From a virus: a DNA stretch of 42,986 nucleotides. Made by a program: the position numbers and the translations under genes. The first letter of the stretch is position 1, and every line of letters starts with the position of its first letter. The notes below the pieces were generated by a model. The model worked only from the letters and a program-made list of their open reading frames with translations, ran no database searches and was not told the DNA's origin. The stretch lies in IMG/VR virus record IMGVR_UViG_3300046836_000153, positions 1 through 42,986 of that record; one strand, 5' to 3'. Shown here piece by piece: positions 5,945 through 14,473 of the stretch.

Positions 5945-6496
5945 ATGGCGCCAGACGTAGCCTCTATCGTTCAAACCTTCAAAGCTACGCTCGCCGATAA
6001 TCCCATCGCCCTGAATTCACACCTCGCTGATCCCGTTACCCTCCAAAGCCTCCTCGACTCCGCTGCAGCTGGCCTTAACGACAAGACCTGTTGCGAAGCC
6101 GCCGGCATCAACCCCATTACTCTTCAACGCTGGGCGAAGCTCGCCGACGAATCCCCCACAGACTTTCCCGCCCATGTGGCTTTTGTGTCCGCGCTAAAAG
6201 AAGCACGCGCGAACGGAAAGCGGGAACTACTTAATAGGATTAGACTTGCGAGCGAGAAGCCACAGTTCTGGACGGCGGCCGCGTGGACCCTAGAACGGAC
6301 GGATCCTGAGCAGTTTGCGCTGCGGAAGGACGACAGCCAGGTGCCTCGAGTGGTCGTGCAGCTCGGGGGGAACGTGGGTGACGTGAAGGTTGGCATCCTA
6401 TTAGCCCCTGCTTTGGACGCTAAAGCAGCAGACGGGGTAGAGTTACAGTCATTTCCTGCCGTAGTGTCCCAGAACGAGACAGATCCGCTAAAGTAG
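5945..6496 (+). CDS. Terminase small subunit (TerS)
   Basis: The 183-residue protein has a helix-turn-helix around residues 44-66 (LNDKTCCEAAGINPITLQRW), the usual DNA-binding module of small terminases, then a helical central part (SALKEARANGKRELLNRIRL) suited to ring assembly and an extended C-terminus that would contact TerL. It is the first gene of the late block and lies just before TerL. No Shine-Dalgarno sequence precedes the ATG; with the TATAAT at 5924 the leader would be only about 8 nt. Confidence 0.85.
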   Translation: MAPDVASIVQTFKATLADNPIALNSHLADPVTLQSLLDSAAAGLNDKTCCEAAGINPITLQRWAKLADESPTDFPAHVAFVSALKEARANGKRELLNRIRLASEKPQFWTAAAWTLERTDPEQFALRKDDSQVPRVVVQLGGNVGDVKVGILLAPALDAKAADGVELQSFPAVVSQNETDPLK

Positions 6497-6800
6497 CGTG
6501 GGTCAGCTAAATACGGGGACGTCTCGTTATGAGACACCCACCTTATACCCCTACCCGCCTTCGCCGGCGAGGGGTTTCGACTGGGTCCCATCGCGGGGCT
6601 GGGCGCGGGGTGCCGTGGCCCAGCGAGGGCGGGTATAAAGGGTGGAGTAGGGAGTCTCGGGAGAGTCGCGTGGCAGCCATATGCAGTAAAAAGGGCGAGT
6701 TTATACACGACTGCATAATGCGATTGGCGGGGCTTTTTATCTCATTTTCTCGGGCTGAGACTTTTCCGAGCGCGGAAGCGATGTATAACCGTAGAGCCGA
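6497..6800. other. Structured non-coding gap between TerS and TerL
   Basis: These 304 bp hold no convincing gene. GTCTC (6521-6525) pairs with GAGAC (6531-6535), or GAGAC pairs with GTCTC at 6654-6658. CCACC-TTATACCC (6538-6550) is complementary to GGGTATAA-AG-GGTGG (6631-6645). Inside lie TCGCCGGCGA (6561-6570) and the stem GCTGGGC/GCCCAGC (6598-6604, 6618-6624). TATGCAGT (6680-6687) pairs with ACTGCATA (6710-6717). This could be a packaging site, a structured RNA, or an inserted palindromic element. Confidence 0.6.
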
Positions 6801-8447
6801 ATGCCTATCTACGCAGACCTCCTAAGAGACCCGATCGGGACGAAGCACCACATGGCGGTGTGCTGTTGGTGTCGGGGGCCGATGGTGGTGGGGGAGTTTT
6901 TGGGGCGGCGGTGTTGGTTCTGTGCGAACCCGCCGTGTACGCAGAAGCAGGTGGATGGGGCGATCATTGTCGAGGTGTCGGCGAAGGCGGCGAAGGAATT
7001 GGGAGGGGAGGCTGGGAAGCGGTGTTTGAATCTGCCTCTGCCTTCGCAGTGCGCCTTCGAGGAGACGGATGCCCCGTATGTGCTGTGGGGGGGGCAGGCT
7101 GGGCCTGGGAAGAGTCACGGGATGCGGTGGTGGTTGTATCGGCGGTCGTTGATGACGCCGGGGCACACGGCGCTTCTGCTCCGGGAGACGAACGACGAGC
7201 TCAAAAAGACGCATCTGCGGTTCATGGAGCAGGAGGTGCCGCTCTTGGGGGGGATCTTCAAGCAGGGTCCGCCGGCGCAGGTCTATTTTCCGTCGTCGGG
7301 GTCCTACATCGACTGTGGGCACATGAGTGATGCGGCGGCGATTCGGCACCATCTGGGCACGAACTACGGGGCGATCGTGGCGGAAGAGGGCTCCCAGTAC
7401 CCGTTGATGGATGACGGCATCAGTCCGTTGGGGGAACTGAGTACCCGTGCGCGTGAGGTGTATCGGGACCAGGCCGGACGGCCGGTGAAGCCCCGGTTCT
7501 TCGTCGCGAGCAATCCTGGGGGGCCGTGTAGTCAGTGGCTCCTGGACTTCTTTATTGATCATACGCCGGATTTTGAGGTCTACCCGGCCTTGGCGAAGGT
7601 CTACGACCCCAAGAACTACCTCTATATGCCGGCGTCTCTGGAAGATAACCCCTACCAGGACCCGGAGTATGAGTCCCAGAAGCTCGCGATTCTGCCCCGC
7701 TGGCGGTATGAGCAGTTGCGGCATGGGGACTGGCGGGTCTTTGCGGGGCAGTTTTTCTCGCGGTACCGGGCGAGTCATCATGTGCGGGACTGGGGGACGC
7801 CGAGTGGGTGTAGGTGGTTCCGGTCGATGGATTGGGGCTTCAATAGCCCCGGCTGCGTGATCTGGTGGGCGGTCCTGCCGGACCATCGGCTCTACATCCG
7901 GGATGACTGGAAGTTTCAGGGCCTCGATGAGCCCGAAGTGGCGCGTGGCGTCTTAGCGCGGGACGCGGAACTGGGGATCGACAGCGCCTCAACCTACACG
8001 GTCGGGGATCCCTCGATGTTCAATAAGACCGGAGCCACCCATACGTCGGAAGAGTTCTCCGACCCCTCGAAGTGTATCGCCCAGACCCTCGGCTACTACG
8101 GACTCCCGCTGCTCCGCGGGAACCGGGACCGGGTGAACGGGTGGAAACGGTGCCAGGGATTGCTCAGGGATGCCCCGGACGGGATCCCGTGGCTCGTGTT
8201 CCATCCCGATGCCAGTTACTTGACACGTACGCTACCATCAGCGCAGTCGAGTAAATCTGACCCAGACGATGTCGATACGGCCGGCGACGATCACGCCTTG
8301 GACGCGTGGCGCTACGGGGCGATGTCCCCCGGCGCCCCCGCCATTGGCACCGTGTCGTCACCGTCGTTCTCTCCTGGCACCGTGGGGGCGCTCGTGAAAC
8401 AAGCCCTGCGGAAGCCGATGGCGCCGTCTCGTTGGGGGGTCCGCTAG
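6801..8447 (+). CDS. Terminase large subunit (TerL), with extra N-terminal zinc-binding segment
   Basis: This is the packaging ATPase and nuclease (548 aa). Walker A is GGQAGPGKS (97-105), Walker B IVAEE (192-196), and SNPGG (237-241) fits the coupling motif. Nuclease acidic residues are in SMDWGF (D344), VGDPS (D403) and the GDDHALDAWRYG block (D497, D501). Unusually, residues 21-46 hold CCWCRGP and CWFCANPPC, a likely zinc ribbon before the ATPase domain. No clear Shine-Dalgarno sequence precedes the ATG; TATAAC lies 11 bp upstream. The portal start follows its stop directly. Confidence 0.95.
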   Translation: MPIYADLLRDPIGTKHHMAVCCWCRGPMVVGEFLGRRCWFCANPPCTQKQVDGAIIVEVSAKAAKELGGEAGKRCLNLPLPSQCAFEETDAPYVLWGGQAGPGKSHGMRWWLYRRSLMTPGHTALLLRETNDELKKTHLRFMEQEVPLLGGIFKQGPPAQVYFPSSGSYIDCGHMSDAAAIRHHLGTNYGAIVAEEGSQYPLMDDGISPLGELSTRAREVYRDQAGRPVKPRFFVASNPGGPCSQWLLDFFIDHTPDFEVYPALAKVYDPKNYLYMPASLEDNPYQDPEYESQKLAILPRWRYEQLRHGDWRVFAGQFFSRYRASHHVRDWGTPSGCRWFRSMDWGFNSPGCVIWWAVLPDHRLYIRDDWKFQGLDEPEVARGVLARDAELGIDSASTYTVGDPSMFNKTGATHTSEEFSDPSKCIAQTLGYYGLPLLRGNRDRVNGWKRCQGLLRDAPDGIPWLVFHPDASYLTRTLPSAQSSKSDPDDVDTAGDDHALDAWRYGAMSPGAPAIGTVSSPSFSPGTVGALVKQALRKPMAPSRWGVR

Positions 8448-10589
8448 ATGTATCCGCCTCCCACCGTTGGGATGCCGCCGCAGATGGGTGGACAGGGTCC
8501 GATGGCCCCACCGGCCATCCCCGGTCTCGCGCAGGCGCAGCCGATGCCGACGCCGCTGCAACAGGCGCCTCCCGCCGTCCCGAAGATTGACGACACCCCC
8601 ATCCCGATGTCGGCGGACGACCTCGCGGCGTGGTGGGGACGTGTCGATCAAGCCGTGCGGGCGAGAAAAGACCGGGAAACCCGCTGGGAGACGCTCCTGC
8701 GGTCCTATCTCCCGACCACCGACCCCGACACGCTCAACAGCAACATCCACTTCCGCAACACCGAACAGAAGAAGGATACGATCTTCTACCGGAGCCCCGA
8801 TCTCATCCTGACCCCGCTCTTTCCCCTCCAGGATGTGACGATCGGTCCAGACGGCCAACAGCATACGGCCGAAGACATCGTCTCCATCAAGCAGGCCATC
8901 CTCAAGGCGAAGCTCGGGGCGGGTGGAGTCGACCTGAAGTGGCTCGCGAACGAACTCCTCTTTGACATCCTCCAGGTATCGGGGTGTGGTCCCTCCTATA
9001 TCGCCTACGAGTGCGACAAGGTGCCGGTCCCAGACCCGATGACGGGAGAACCGGTGCCGGTGACGATCCACGAAGAGTGGACGTGGCGGAAGTTCAGCAG
9101 CAAAAAACTGCTCATTCCGCACGACTGGAGGTCCCAGCGGTACGACGACGCCCCCTGGATGGGCTTCCAAGGCGTCAAGCCCTTGGCGCTCGCCAAACAG
9201 GAAGGGCTGGTTCCGTCGGATTTCGAGCCCAACGCCACGCGAGACGAGCACGTCTTCGACACCCCCCAAACCGGCGGGGTCATGCGCGAAGCCGGGACGG
9301 GACAACTCCTGGAGTTTGTGGAACTCTGGTACCGTCCGGCGGTCATCGACGGCTCCGTGACGCATCGGCAGCTTCAACGGCGTCTGGTGCTGGTTCGTGG
9401 CCTCGAGGCCCCCGCGAAGCACGTCAAGAGCCCCTATCAGAGCCTCGATCCCCAGACGGGACGCCTCACGGCGGACTCGATGGAGGGGTATCCGATTCAC
9501 GTGGTGACGCTCCGGGATCTGCCCGATGCGGCCTACGTGCCCTCGGATGCTCAGATGACCGATCCGCTGGTCCGGCAGATGAACCGCTGGGTGTCCCAGG
9601 ACATCAAGATGCGGGATGCGAACATCCCGAAGTTCCTCTACGACCATCGCATCAAGACCGCGCTCGAAATCCTCGCCTCCGGGGACGAAGGGGACGGCGC
9701 CGGCGTCGATGCCTCCATCTTGGCCGCCGGGATTGACCGCGTCATCGCCCAGTTGCCACGTCTCGAGAAGGCGATGTCCGACATCCAGGGACGGGCGGCG
9801 ATCGAACAGAAGATCAACGAGACACTCGCCTTGGGCCCGAACCAGAGCGGGACGACCAACGATAAGGTCTTGTCGGCGACCGAGATCAGCACCGCGCAGG
9901 CGACGAGTAATGTCAGAACGTCCGCCGAGCAGGATCGCTTCATGAGCCAGATCCTCCAAGGCGTGCGGAAGTACGACAGTCTCCTCCAGCGGTTCGCGAC
10001 CGAACAGGACTACGTCTCATGGGTTGGCAGGGACGGCAGTAAGAAGCTCACGATGTGGGATCAGACCCTCATCGCGGGTCGGTACGCCTACGACATCGCC
10101 CCAGATTCGCAGTTAAAGATTGACGCCGCGCAGAAACGCGCCCAAGATCTGCAGTACGCCAACTTGGTGAGCAACGCCCCGGAAACGAATCGCGCGGAAG
10201 TCCTCCGCGAAGCCGCGCGGGACTTTGGGAAAGATCCGTCTCGGATGGTCCAGCCCCCACCGCCGAAACAGCCAGAACCCCCGAAGATCTCGCTCTCCTT
10301 CACCGGGGCCGATATGAGCAATCCGGTCGTGCTGGACATCTTGACGAAGCAGGGCGTTCCGGTCGATCCCGCCGCGATCCAGACGATGCTCCAGATGACC
10401 CACGGCGGCATGGTCGCCCCCGGCGCCGGCACAGGGAACGTCATCGGCTCGCAGACACCGGGCATCGGCGGCGCCCCACCCCAGACGGGTCCACATCATG
10501 CCCTCGAAGGGACGCCCGGTGGGTTGGAGCCGGTGAACAAGCACGCCGGGGCGCTCACCGGCAACCGCGATGGACGGCCGACGCTATGA
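8448..10589 (+). CDS. Portal protein
   Basis: The 713-residue protein directly follows TerL, the normal portal position. It has a Pro/Met/Gln-rich N-terminus (1-45), a WWGRVDQAVRARKDRETRWE helix, a mixed core with ILQVSGCGPSYIAYECDKV, and a long helical stem/crown part (about 500-570). The C-terminus is Pro/Gly-rich. Size and order fit podovirus-type portals, which form a 12-subunit ring for DNA passage. Confidence rests on context and overall pattern rather than one motif. Confidence 0.85.
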   Translation: MYPPPTVGMPPQMGGQGPMAPPAIPGLAQAQPMPTPLQQAPPAVPKIDDTPIPMSADDLAAWWGRVDQAVRARKDRETRWETLLRSYLPTTDPDTLNSNIHFRNTEQKKDTIFYRSPDLILTPLFPLQDVTIGPDGQQHTAEDIVSIKQAILKAKLGAGGVDLKWLANELLFDILQVSGCGPSYIAYECDKVPVPDPMTGEPVPVTIHEEWTWRKFSSKKLLIPHDWRSQRYDDAPWMGFQGVKPLALAKQEGLVPSDFEPNATRDEHVFDTPQTGGVMREAGTGQLLEFVELWYRPAVIDGSVTHRQLQRRLVLVRGLEAPAKHVKSPYQSLDPQTGRLTADSMEGYPIHVVTLRDLPDAAYVPSDAQMTDPLVRQMNRWVSQDIKMRDANIPKFLYDHRIKTALEILASGDEGDGAGVDASILAAGIDRVIAQLPRLEKAMSDIQGRAAIEQKINETLALGPNQSGTTNDKVLSATEISTAQATSNVRTSAEQDRFMSQILQGVRKYDSLLQRFATEQDYVSWVGRDGSKKLTMWDQTLIAGRYAYDIAPDSQLKIDAAQKRAQDLQYANLVSNAPETNRAEVLREAARDFGKDPSRMVQPPPPKQPEPPKISLSFTGADMSNPVVLDILTKQGVPVDPAAIQTMLQMTHGGMVAPGAGTGNVIGSQTPGIGGAPPQTGPHHALEGTPGGLEPVNKHAGALTGNRDGRPTL

Positions 10590-10795
10590 CGCCGCTCTTG
10601 CAGACGGTCTGCGACTGGGCCAAACGGACCTATCCGGTCAATGGACGGATCTATCGCGTCACGATGCGCCGTGAACTCTGGCGACAACTCGCGACAGACC
10701 TCTTTATGTCGGAGCCGTATCGGTACGTGAAGCCGATGGACGCGCCCTTCGCGGTCGTCATTCGGAACGTGCATTTTCAGCCGAGGATCTCTTAA
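10586..10795 (+). CDS. Hypothetical protein, 69 aa
   Basis: The ATG at 10586 overlaps the portal stop (ATGA). The protein begins MTPLLQTVCDWAKRTYPVNG and has a mixed helix/strand profile without cysteines pairs or membrane segments. Between portal and scaffold genes phages often encode small head-assembly accessories; no specific role can be assigned. Confidence 0.65.
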   Translation: MTPLLQTVCDWAKRTYPVNGRIYRVTMRRELWRQLATDLFMSEPYRYVKPMDAPFAVVIRNVHFQPRIS

Positions 10796-11043
10796 TGGGT
10801 GTCCTGACTTCCGCACAGCGCAAAGCGATGCCGCAGAGCGAGTACGCGCTTCCCGGCAAGCACTATCCCATCAACGACAAGTCCCACGCCGCGATGGCGG
10901 AGACCGACGCCTCGAAGTTTGCGACTCCCGACGAGAAGGCGAAGATCGACGCCGCCGTTCACGCGAAGTATCCGAAGATGGGCAAGAACTCCGCGAAGTC
11001 CATGCTCAATAGCCTCACGTACAAGTTGAAGAACGGCTCATGA
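10795..11043 (+). CDS. Small phage protein, DUF6582-like
   Basis: The protein MGVLTSAQRKAMPQSEYALPGKHYPINDKSHAAMA... follows the pattern of a recurrent phage head-region protein (L-T/S-x-x-x-R-K-A-M/L-P-x-x-x-F/Y-A-x-P, then YPI-x-D-x-x-H-A). The C-terminal half is basic and helical. The family is found near capsid genes but its function is unknown. Coupled to its neighbours by TAATG and ATGA junctions. Confidence 0.7.
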   Translation: MGVLTSAQRKAMPQSEYALPGKHYPINDKSHAAMAETDASKFATPDEKAKIDAAVHAKYPKMGKNSAKSMLNSLTYKLKNGS

Positions 11044-11345
11044 GCGTCAAAGAACAACTCCGTCGCAAGCGGCAGATTCGTCAGGGCGCCCTGATTCCGA
11101 CGCTGTTGTCACGGGATTGGGTCGTGCTCTCGAAGTGTCGCGAGGCCGTGGCGCACGGCGCGCAGGATGCGACTGTCGATCCGCAGACCTTCGACGCCTA
11201 CGAGGAGATTCTTGGACGGTTACCGCAACGCCCGTGGAAGGACTATCCGAAGTGGAGCGTCATCAACGCCCGCTTCATGGATGCGTCAGAATCGGCCACG
11301 CACTACCTCTGTTATGGCCGTCGGCTCTATCGAGGCGCTGTATGA
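11040..11345 (+). CDS. Hypothetical protein, 101 aa
   Basis: The ATG overlaps the previous stop. The N-terminus is basic (SVKEQLRRKRQIRQGALIPTLL) and the C-terminus has the aromatic segment YLCYGRRLYRGAV. The family is not recognised. Its place within a run of coupled small genes before the scaffold suggests a minor virion or assembly role. Confidence 0.65.
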   Translation: MSVKEQLRRKRQIRQGALIPTLLSRDWVVLSKCREAVAHGAQDATVDPQTFDAYEEILGRLPQRPWKDYPKWSVINARFMDASESATHYLCYGRRLYRGAV

Positions 11346-11773
11346 GCGTCACCTGCCAGAAGTGCGGCGTCCAGTTGCAAATTTCTGACTATCCGTTCTG
11401 TCCGCATGGCAGTGGCACGACGCGCGTCTCGGGCGACGAGTGCGACTACATCGATCACAACCTCGGCCCCGAACCAATTCACATCAGGAGCTGGTCCCAG
11501 CGTCGTGCCCTCATGGCTGCCCGTGGACTCCAGGACTACCAGTACGACGTCCCCGTCCCTGACGGGATGCAGGACAACAAGCAGCGTCCCTCGCGATGGG
11601 GTGCCTACCGGCGTGTCGATGCCGACCAGATGGCGTGGCTCGCGGCTCGTCTTGCGACTGGGAAAGCTGATAAGGCCCCCGACGAACCGATGACGATCCG
11701 CCTCACCGAGACCGTGGGCGATCCCCGGCATCACTGGAACACGGCGTACGACATGCCGAAGGAGCGCGGATGA
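11342..11773 (+). CDS. Zinc-ribbon hypothetical protein, 143 aa
   Basis: Residues 5-20 read CQKCGVQLQISDYPFCPHG, an FmdB-like zinc knuckle (C-x2-C...C-x-H). The centre contains YIDHNLGPEPIHIRSWSQRRALMAARGL, a pattern seen in uncharacterised phage head-cluster proteins. The start at 11342 is chosen for its ATGA overlap with the preceding gene. Role unknown. Confidence 0.7.
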   Translation: MSVTCQKCGVQLQISDYPFCPHGSGTTRVSGDECDYIDHNLGPEPIHIRSWSQRRALMAARGLQDYQYDVPVPDGMQDNKQRPSRWGAYRRVDADQMAWLAARLATGKADKAPDEPMTIRLTETVGDPRHHWNTAYDMPKERG

Positions 11774-12027
11774 GCGGCGCCCCCGGCCTCTGGATCCCCG
11801 GACAGGGCGTGCAACGGACTCGGACGCCGGAAGAACTCCCGTGGCAGGTGATGCTCCGCACGATGGAGTACGCGACCATCGCCCAGCAGTTCGGCCTCGG
11901 GCTGCACTGTTCGCGCTGTTCACAGGACATCGTGGCGAAGAACGCCGAGACGGATCCGGTGCTGAAGATGCGCTGTGGCTGTCGGGAACTCTGGTCTGTG
12001 AACCCCAAAGCGGGGAAGATCCAGTGA
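11770..12027 (+). CDS. Hypothetical zinc-binding protein, 85 aa
   Basis: The ATG overlaps the preceding TGA. The protein has LHCSRCSQDI (C-x2-C) and MRCGCREL (C-x-C) near residues 47-73, a four-cysteine site. It is one of three consecutive cysteine-motif genes before the scaffold; nothing more specific is visible. Confidence 0.65.
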   Translation: MSGAPGLWIPGQGVQRTRTPEELPWQVMLRTMEYATIAQQFGLGLHCSRCSQDIVAKNAETDPVLKMRCGCRELWSVNPKAGKIQ

Positions 12028-12143
12028 AGACGTGCAAGTGTCGGGATCCGAAGCCGACCACGTTGCCGAGTGGCCGTGTGATTTGTGGCTGGTGTGCGGC
12101 GCCCTTCGCGGCGCCACCGAAGCCGATTGAGGACCGACCGTGA
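12024..12143 (+). CDS. Very small zinc-binding protein, 39 aa
   Basis: A GTG start at 12024 overlaps the preceding TGA (GTGA). The peptide begins VKTCKCRDPKPTTLPSGRV and continues ICGWCAAPF, so it has CxC and C-x2-C pairs like a minimal zinc ribbon, and a Pro-rich tail. The gene is supported by tight coupling and the cysteine pattern. It is the last gene before a 219-bp structured leader. Confidence 0.55.
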   Translation: MKTCKCRDPKPTTLPSGRVICGWCAAPFAAPPKPIEDRP

Positions 12144-12362
12144 TCTAAATCGATTGCGACCTCTTCTCTAGCCTTTGCAAGGGCGAACCCCAGGTGCTCT
12201 CCTGGGTGAGAAGGGACAACGAGCACGAAGATTCGAGCCTTCGTTGGACCGTGACCATTCACGGCTGACGAGGGCTTTTTCTTTGTGCTCCACGTTTCGT
12301 GGCGTGGTTCCCCAGACGAACCAATTGGACCGAGTCACCATACGACTCAAGGAAGACACGAC
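12144..12362 (+). promoter_or_regulatory. Attenuator-like structured leader before scaffold and capsid genes
   Basis: Besides the terminator, the leader holds CCCAGG/CCTGGG (12189-12194, 12201-12206), ACGAAG/CTTCGT (12225-12230, 12239-12244) and CCACG/CGTGG (12290-12302). ACGAAG/CTTCGT uses bases of the terminator stem, so the two exclude each other. GAGCAC (12221-12226) can pair with GTGCTC upstream (12194-12199) or downstream (12285-12290). No gene or clear promoter is seen. It may set the level of capsid transcripts or release a small RNA. Confidence 0.5.
12236..12284 (+). terminator. Intrinsic terminator in the capsid-operon leader
   Basis: AGCCTTCGT (12236-12244) pairs with ACGAGGGCT (12268-12276) over 9 bp with one G-U. 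Within it CCGTGA-CCAT-TCACGG (12249-12264) forms an inner hairpin. The stem runs straight into TTTTCTTT (12277-12284). Confidence 0.65.
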
Positions 12363-13415
12363 ATGGAAGACACAAGCACGACGAGTGCCGTCGCAGAATC
12401 ACCCGCTCCCGTCTCAGCGCCCAGTGCGCCGAGTGGGGAGACCTCTGCGCCGACGACTCCCTCCGAGACGCCGTCCTCGACGCCTGTCGCAAAGCCCACG
12501 TCCATGCGGGACGCCTTCGCGAAGACCGCCGAGAAGCGGAACGCAGCCACCACAGCGCTGCCGGCGTCCGGAGACCAGACCGCGAAAGGGCCGATCCCGT
12601 TCGATGTCGTTCAGACCTCACTAAAGAATGCTCGGGCGAAAGAACGCGCTGACGTCCAAGCTGAATACGAGGCTGAGCGCAAGCAGTACGAGTGGGCGAA
12701 ACAGATCCCGCAAGAGACCCTCCAGAAAGCGATCGAGTTTGCCACCCTCATGGGGGACAACCCGGTGGAGTTCGCGGACAGGTTTGTCAAGGATCTCGTC
12801 TCCAACCCCAAGTACAAAGACGACCTCATCTCGCGTGCCACGCGGAATCGTGACGCGCAAGGTCGGTACGTCTCAGGTCAGACGACGCCACAGGTCGATC
12901 TGAATCCGTATCGCGTGCAGATGTCCGATGGGAAAGAAATCGGGCTCTACACGGCGGAACAGATCGCGGCGATGGAACAGCAGTGGATGGCGAAAGTGGA
13001 ACAGCGGCTTGCCCCGATTCAACAGGTGCAAGAACGCGAAGCCGCAACCCGTCAAGCCGCAGCCGACCACGCCGAAGGGGAACGCATGGGCACCTCGGTC
13101 TATCAGACCGCCAAAAGTTGGGCGGGGATGGACTCGAAGGAGACACAGATCGCGGTCGCGAAGGAAGTGGAGCGTCTCGCTCCGAATCCCAACGATCCGC
13201 GTGATGTCGTCATCGCCCTCCACGAAGCGTATCACCGGGTTGTGGGACCGACATTGCTGAACCAGGGATCGGCACACGCGAAAGCCACCTTCATGCAGAA
13301 AGCGGTCGCGGCGACGGAATCTCCGTCGCAGTCCGCACCGACGCCGCAGGCCCGCCCCAAGAACCCCGCCGAGTTGGCGAAGTTCATGGCGGCGAAAGCG
13401 CGGCAGCGGAGTTAG
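12363..13415 (+). CDS. Scaffold protein
   Basis: The start ATG at 12363 follows AAGGA. The 350-residue protein has a Ser/Thr/Pro/Ala-rich disordered N-terminus (1-50), long charged helices (about 90-120 and 200-245), and a basic Ala/Lys/Arg C-terminus (AELAKFMAAKARQRS) typical of capsid-binding ends of scaffolds. It lies immediately before the major capsid gene. No protease motif is present, so it is probably expelled rather than autocleaved. The assignment rests on composition and position. Confidence 0.8.
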   Translation: MEDTSTTSAVAESPAPVSAPSAPSGETSAPTTPSETPSSTPVAKPTSMRDAFAKTAEKRNAATTALPASGDQTAKGPIPFDVVQTSLKNARAKERADVQAEYEAERKQYEWAKQIPQETLQKAIEFATLMGDNPVEFADRFVKDLVSNPKYKDDLISRATRNRDAQGRYVSGQTTPQVDLNPYRVQMSDGKEIGLYTAEQIAAMEQQWMAKVEQRLAPIQQVQEREAATRQAAADHAEGERMGTSVYQTAKSWAGMDSKETQIAVAKEVERLAPNPNDPRDVVIALHEAYHRVVGPTLLNQGSAHAKATFMQKAVAATESPSQSAPTPQARPKNPAELAKFMAAKARQRS

Positions 13416-13431
13416 ATAAAAGGACAGTTCG

Positions 13432-14400
13432 ATGGCCGATCCCAATGACGGACGTGACGTCACCGAATCCTGGGAAGCATACGTCTCCCAGGATCCGGTC
13501 GACAACATCTTCGCACGCCACTACATGCTGGAGCAGCTCCGTGCGAACGGGAGCTTCGAGCAGCAGAATGGCCGCGCGATTTTCCACATCCTCGAATACG
13601 CGGAGAACTCCACCGTCAAGTGGATGTCCGAGTACGAAACGCTGGATGTGACCCCGCAGACTCCCTTCGACCAGGCCGAGTTCGCCTGGAAGAACATCGG
13701 CGGCGACGTGCCGATGAGCGAGTTCGAGAAGGCGATCACCGCCAAGGGCGCCGGCAAGTTCGACGTCATGGCGCGCAAGCTCGACAACCTCAAGAGCACC
13801 ATCGAAGAGACGGTCAACACCGGCCTCTTCGCGGACGGCAACGGCACGGCAGGAAAGGAACTCGGCGGGCTGCAGTTGCTCGTCTCGACCACGCCGACGA
13901 CGGGCACGGTCGGGCAGATCAGCCGCGTGACCTTCTCGTTCTGGCGCAATCAGGAAACGAGCGGCGCGCAGTCGCTTGCGGCCTTCGACAAGCTGAAGGC
14001 GTCACTGGAGTCGGTCTACAACTCGTGCAGCAACGGCCTCGGCAAAGAGACGCCGACGTTCTGCGTGACGACCCAGACCGTGTTCCAGGGCTACATGGGC
14101 CTCTTGGTCGCGCAGGAACGCTACGACCGTGTGTCCTCGAGCGACAAGGCGGTCAGCGGCTTCAAGGGCATGACGGCGATGTTCAAGGACATCCCGATCG
14201 GCTACGACGCGGCGTGTCCGACCGGCAACGCGTACATCCTGAACAACAGAAATTTGCATCTGGTGTACCAGCTCTGGATGAAGGCGTACGATCCCGTCAA
14301 CCCGTCGAACCAGTTCGTGGACGTGTTCAAGGTGCTCTGCAGCCTGAATCTGACGACCGACAACCCGCGTCGTCTCGGCGTCGTGGACCTGATCACGTAA
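13432..14400 (+). CDS. Major capsid protein
   Basis: The 322-residue protein follows the scaffold with an AAAGGAC ribosome-binding site. The N-terminus is helical (NIFARHYMLEQLRANGSFEQQ), followed by an E-loop-like region, a spine helix with ITAKGAGKFDVMARKLDNLKSTIEETV, and an A-domain-like C-terminus ending VDLIT. Length and order agree with HK97-fold capsid proteins of phages with separate scaffolds. The codons are strongly GC-ending, as expected of the most expressed gene. Confidence 0.85.
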   Translation: MADPNDGRDVTESWEAYVSQDPVDNIFARHYMLEQLRANGSFEQQNGRAIFHILEYAENSTVKWMSEYETLDVTPQTPFDQAEFAWKNIGGDVPMSEFEKAITAKGAGKFDVMARKLDNLKSTIEETVNTGLFADGNGTAGKELGGLQLLVSTTPTTGTVGQISRVTFSFWRNQETSGAQSLAAFDKLKASLESVYNSCSNGLGKETPTFCVTTQTVFQGYMGLLVAQERYDRVSSSDKAVSGFKGMTAMFKDIPIGYDAACPTGNAYILNNRNLHLVYQLWMKAYDPVNPSNQFVDVFKVLCSLNLTTDNPRRLGVVDLIT

Positions 14401-14415
14401 GCGAGTGGAAGCGAT

Positions 14416-14443
14416 GCCGGTCTCATAATTCTGTGGGACCGGC
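14416..14443 (+). promoter_or_regulatory. Hairpin between capsid and decoration genes
   Basis: GCCGGTCTC (14416-14424) and GGGACCGGC (14435-14443) form a 9-bp stem with one G-U and a 10-nt loop. No T-tract follows. It may stabilise the capsid mRNA 3' end or reduce read-through. Confidence 0.5.
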
Positions 14444-14473
14444 GCCCACCACCTAACGCACAAGGACAGACAC

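Noticed and set aside
6529-6825. Rightward open frame in the TerS-TerL gap
   Set aside because: Low-complexity Arg/Gly/Ser product, no ribosome site, and it runs across strong inverted repeats; the region is better read as non-coding.
8358-9959. Long open frame on the minus strand opposite the portal gene (533 codons)
   Set aside because: It is an antisense shadow of a GC-rich gene, with an Arg/His/Pro/Gly-rich composition lacking any fold pattern, and no start signals.
12144-12362. tRNA-like element suggested by GATTCGAG in the capsid leader
   Set aside because: No acceptor stem, anticodon arm or CCA end can be formed; the pairing fits a terminator and competing hairpins instead.
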